Assembly (NCBI GenBank): GCA_947175645.1 | Contig: CAMWNP010000008.1 | Span: 1-64,000 of the forward strand | DNA from: an uncultured Porphyromonadaceae bacterium | GTDB lineage: Bacteria > Bacteroidota > Bacteroidia > Bacteroidales > Muribaculaceae | Length of the DNA stretch: 64,000 nucleotides | Direction of reading: 5' to 3' | Shown: positions 61,587 through 64,000 of the stretch, one piece after another | Numbering within the stretch: position 1 is the first letter of the stretch | How the letters are laid out: each line of letters opens with the position of its first letter | Position numbers and translations under genes: made by a program | The notes under the pieces: model-generated | Seen by the model: only the letters and a program-made list of their open reading frames with translations | Database searches by the model: none | What the model was told of the DNA's origin: nothing

Positions 61587-64000
61587 TTAATTCCTGAGAT
61601 ATACCTTTTCAGCCTTACCTTTACGGATGATTATATATAACCCATTTAAAGCAGGCATTTCACAGGCGCTGCCATCATAGATTTTCAAACCTTCAAGGGT
61701 ATAAATCTTTACTATACAATTTTCATCCGTCAGAACGTCTTCAATACCGGATAAAGAAGCATCCACATTCAGGAATTCCATCCATATGTCAGCCATGCTG
61801 TATGACGTGAGCGAACCTTCAGGAATGATCAGTTTACAGGTTTCCTTATTTGTGGATTCAAAGCATGCTATACCAAGTATCGGGGGCACCGGATTGTGGC
61901 TTTCAATCACATTTGGCATACATTCGCAAAATGCATAAGCACATAAGGTTTCCACCTCATTTCCGAAAATTATTTTATCAACATTCCTATTTGACAAAGG
62001 CAGACACTCAGTTCCGTAACCGAAGTCACCGTCTTTACCGGAGTATTCCTCAAGATTAATAGCGTTGAAATGCAGGGTAACCGGATTATCTGAGGGGTTT
62101 TTCAATCCAAAAGCATCAGCCCGCATTGCTTTAACACCTTTGCCAATTGTTATGTCCTCCAGTTGATAACACTCAGCGAAACAACCTTCAGACAATATGG
62201 TCACATTGTCAGGAATCACTATTGATTTAATATTCGTTGACTTAAAGATATATTGAGGCAGAGTTATGACACTTTCGCCAATTTCAATATCATTAAGTTT
62301 CGGGCAATTGGCAAATACCGGATTATCAGCCGCGTTATCATCACATATAGCCTCAATAGCATTATAATTGACTTTTGTGAGAATAGGACAGTTCGCAAAT
62401 GCTCCGGCCTGAATATTCCTGATAGTTTCCGGAATAACGACAGACATGAGCAATTCAGAGTCTTTGAAAGCCGTATTATCGATAGAAGTAACGGCATATT
62501 CAACCCCATCTTTAGTAACAGATGCCGGAATAATTACATCCACCTCATAATCAGGTTTGAACCCAACGACTCTTGCTTCCTCACCTTCGTATTCGTAAGT
62601 CAGCAAGTATTCCTCGCCGGGTAAGCGATAAATATGTTTGAAATTACACCAAGGGGTCAAGTGCTGCGCTTCCTCACGTACTTCTTCAGCCAAATAAAGC
62701 ATAGCCTTTTCATAAACCGTATTTTCAAACATATTGTCATAACCTCCAACCGGATTGAGGGATTGATAATATATTTCTGTGATTTCCGGACATGAGTGCC
62801 ATATTGACTCACCGAATGTGCGGACATTGTCACCTATGGTAAGTTTGGTCAGTTTCCTGCAAGATTCAAAAGCACGGTCCCCAATTTCTGAGACTGAATT
62901 AGGAATTGCAACCGATTCCAGATTGCCACAGGAAGCAAATGCTCCGGTTTCAATAGTCAGTACGGATTCCGGTAAGATAACAGAGTTGATGCCGGAACCT
63001 TCAAAAGCATATTGAGAGATTGAAACAACCTTATATCCAGTGCCTCTGTAGAATGCTGTTTCAGGTATGGAAAGGTCACCGTTCAAGTGATGTTGTTTCG
63101 CCACTAAGCAAGTGTTTTCATCAATAATTTCATATAAAAGAGTCTGACCGGCGTATTCATAAACAAACGATGGAATATTTTCAATATTCTCAAACAATTT
63201 CCATGGAGTAAGTTTAAGAGCCTCTTCACGTGAAGATTCACGAAGATAAAGTGTTGCCTGTTTATAGACAGTGTCATCGAAAGAATTACTGTTCATTTCC
63301 ATTGGTTTGCCTGACGTGTAGTACACGTCCTTGATATTCGGACAGTCTTTCCAGACCTCAATTCCCCTCATAAAAATCAGATCCCCCCAAAAATACATAT
63401 CCCCACTGAGATTTATAGTGTTAAGTTCTGTACAGCCCGAGAAAACCCTATCCCATAGTTCACATGACTTTAATGAAATGTCTTTAAGACTGCTACACCC
63501 TTTAAATGCATCAGATTTAATTGAACATTTTGATAATGTCAATGAAGACCCCAGTGCTTTACAGTTTTCAAAAGCACCACCATCAATAACTTTTAGATTC
63601 TCTCCATTACCAAAGGAAACTAAATTAGTGCAATTTTGAAACGCATACATTCCTATAGTTTGAAGATTATCACAATTTCCTAAAGAAACCAGGTTTGAAC
63701 AGTTACTAAATGCAAAACGGCCTATAGTTTGCAGATTTACACAGTTGTCTAAAGAAGCCAAGGATGGGCAATTTAGAAATGCATAACTTCCTATAGTTTG
63801 GAGATTATCGCAATTTTCAACCGATGCAAGAGTAGTACAACGATTGAAAGCAGATTCGTCAATCAAAGTTATTGATTCACCCAGTTTTACTGAAGTTAGT
63901 CCGGTACAATTTTCAAATACCGACTTTGCGATATGTGTCAGAGAGTCAGGAATCTGTATTGATGTTAATCCTGAACAATTCTTGAATGCAAGATCTTCAA
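61587..64000 (-). CDS. BspA-like leucine-rich repeat surface protein (5' end beyond window)
   Basis: At least 804 codons; the frame stays open to the right edge, so the start and signal peptide are not in the window. It is built of LRR_5 units of about 23 residues (for example IGSYAFLNCPSL, IGRFAFSNCSNL, ISQYAFEGSGI). The C-terminus carries IYTLEGLKIYDG...LNGLYIIIRKGK, a sorting-like module. The unit DNA repeats with a 69-bp period at 63652, 63721 and 63790 (CCTATAGTTTG). It is lower in GC than its neighbours. Such proteins mediate binding at the cell surface. Confidence 0.88.
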   Translation of the reverse strand, partial: EDLAFKNCSGLTSIQIPDSLTHIAKSVFENCTGLTSVKLGESITLIDESAFNRCTTLASVENCDNLQTIGSYAFLNCPSLASLDNCVNLQTIGRFAFSNCSNLVSLGNCDNLQTIGMYAFQNCTNLVSFGNGENLKVIDGGAFENCKALGSSLTLSKCSIKSDAFKGCSSLKDISLKSCELWDRVFSGCTELNTINLSGDMYFWGDLIFMRGIEVWKDCPNIKDVYYTSGKPMEMNSNSFDDTVYKQATLYLRESSREEALKLTPWKLFENIENIPSFVYEYAGQTLLYEIIDENTCLVAKQHHLNGDLSIPETAFYRGTGYKVVSISQYAFEGSGINSVILPESVLTIETGAFASCGNLESVAIPNSVSEIGDRAFESCRKLTKLTIGDNVRTFGESIWHSCPEITEIYYQSLNPVGGYDNMFENTVYEKAMLYLAEEVREEAQHLTPWCNFKHIYRLPGEEYLLTYEYEGEEARVVGFKPDYEVDVIIPASVTKDGVEYAVTSIDNTAFKDSELLMSVVIPETIRNIQAGAFANCPILTKVNYNAIEAICDDNAADNPVFANCPKLNDIEIGESVITLPQYIFKSTNIKSIVIPDNVTILSEGCFAECYQLEDITIGKGVKAMRADAFGLKNPSDNPVTLHFNAINLEEYSGKDGDFGYGTECLPLSNRNVDKIIFGNEVETLCAYAFCECMPNVIESHNPVPPILGIACFESTNKETCKLIIPEGSLTSYSMADIWMEFLNVDASLSGIEDVLTDENCIVKIYTLEGLKIYDGSACEMPALNGLYIIIRKGKAEKVYLRN

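Overview
The window looks like a chromosome segment of a gut-type Bacteroidales bacterium; a Muribaculaceae-like genome is my guess. Most promoters fit the Bacteroidota pattern (TTTG about 19-20 bp before TAnnTTTG). Shine-Dalgarno sites are mostly absent. The gene set is typical of the phylum: TonB-dependent receptors, surface lipoproteins, OmpA, BspA-like leucine-rich repeat proteins, long signal peptidase I, PnuT under a TPP riboswitch, DUF2723 and DUF4143 families. No rRNA, tRNA, insertion sequence or CRISPR array was found.

Layout. 0.26-4.8 kb: a secreted TPR protein overlapping an outer-membrane barrel. 5.0-8.9 kb: an SDR, an ArnT-like membrane glycosyltransferase and a strongly expressed OmpA porin. 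9.0-15.3 kb: an accessory stretch with dispersed hairpin repeats, a DUF4143 ATPase between direct copies of a roughly 180-210 bp block, a GH9 glucanase, a MATE transporter, a tiny conserved ORF with its own terminator, and a long rod-shaped RNA. 15.3-18.3 kb: an AT-rich three-gene cassette around a secreted caspase-like protease. 18.4-24.8 kb: TPR protein, manC, ruvB, flippase, glycosyltransferase and an IMPACT protein. 25.1-30.6 kb: ybeY, mnmG, a perfect parS site, apt, uvrC and a hypothetical. 30.6-31.0 kb: a 166-bp tandem repeat. 31.2-37.9 kb: polyprenol-phosphate mannose synthase, dihydroorotase, lepB, wbqC-like, upp and dnaX. 38-39.7 kb: a TM2 protein, a second copy of the tiny ORF, more dispersed repeats and a DUF6291-like gene. 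39.8-42.8 kb: a TPP riboswitch with a thiamine receptor and PnuT. 42.8-47.7 kb: queG, a polysaccharide deacetylase and DUF2723. 47.7-50.3 kb: an LRR protein and Fic. 50.5-60.1 kb: an outer-membrane receptor with two repeat-rich lipoproteins, divergent from a secreted multi-domain protein. 60.2-64.0 kb: a CobW GTPase and a truncated BspA-like gene.

How the parts relate. The parS site beside mnmG suggests the segment lies in the origin-proximal ParB domain. Housekeeping genes sit in tight overlapping operons of higher GC. AT-rich accessory genes (ATPase, caspase cassette, Fic, BspA) and hairpin repeats lie between them. The most promising unexplained items are the structured RNA at about 14.75-15.08 kb, the paired tiny ORF/terminator elements at 14.6 and 38.4 kb, the caspase cassette, and the repeat-flanked ATPase whose 34-bp repeats carry the -33 promoter box. 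Family assignments rest on motifs read by eye; no database search was run.
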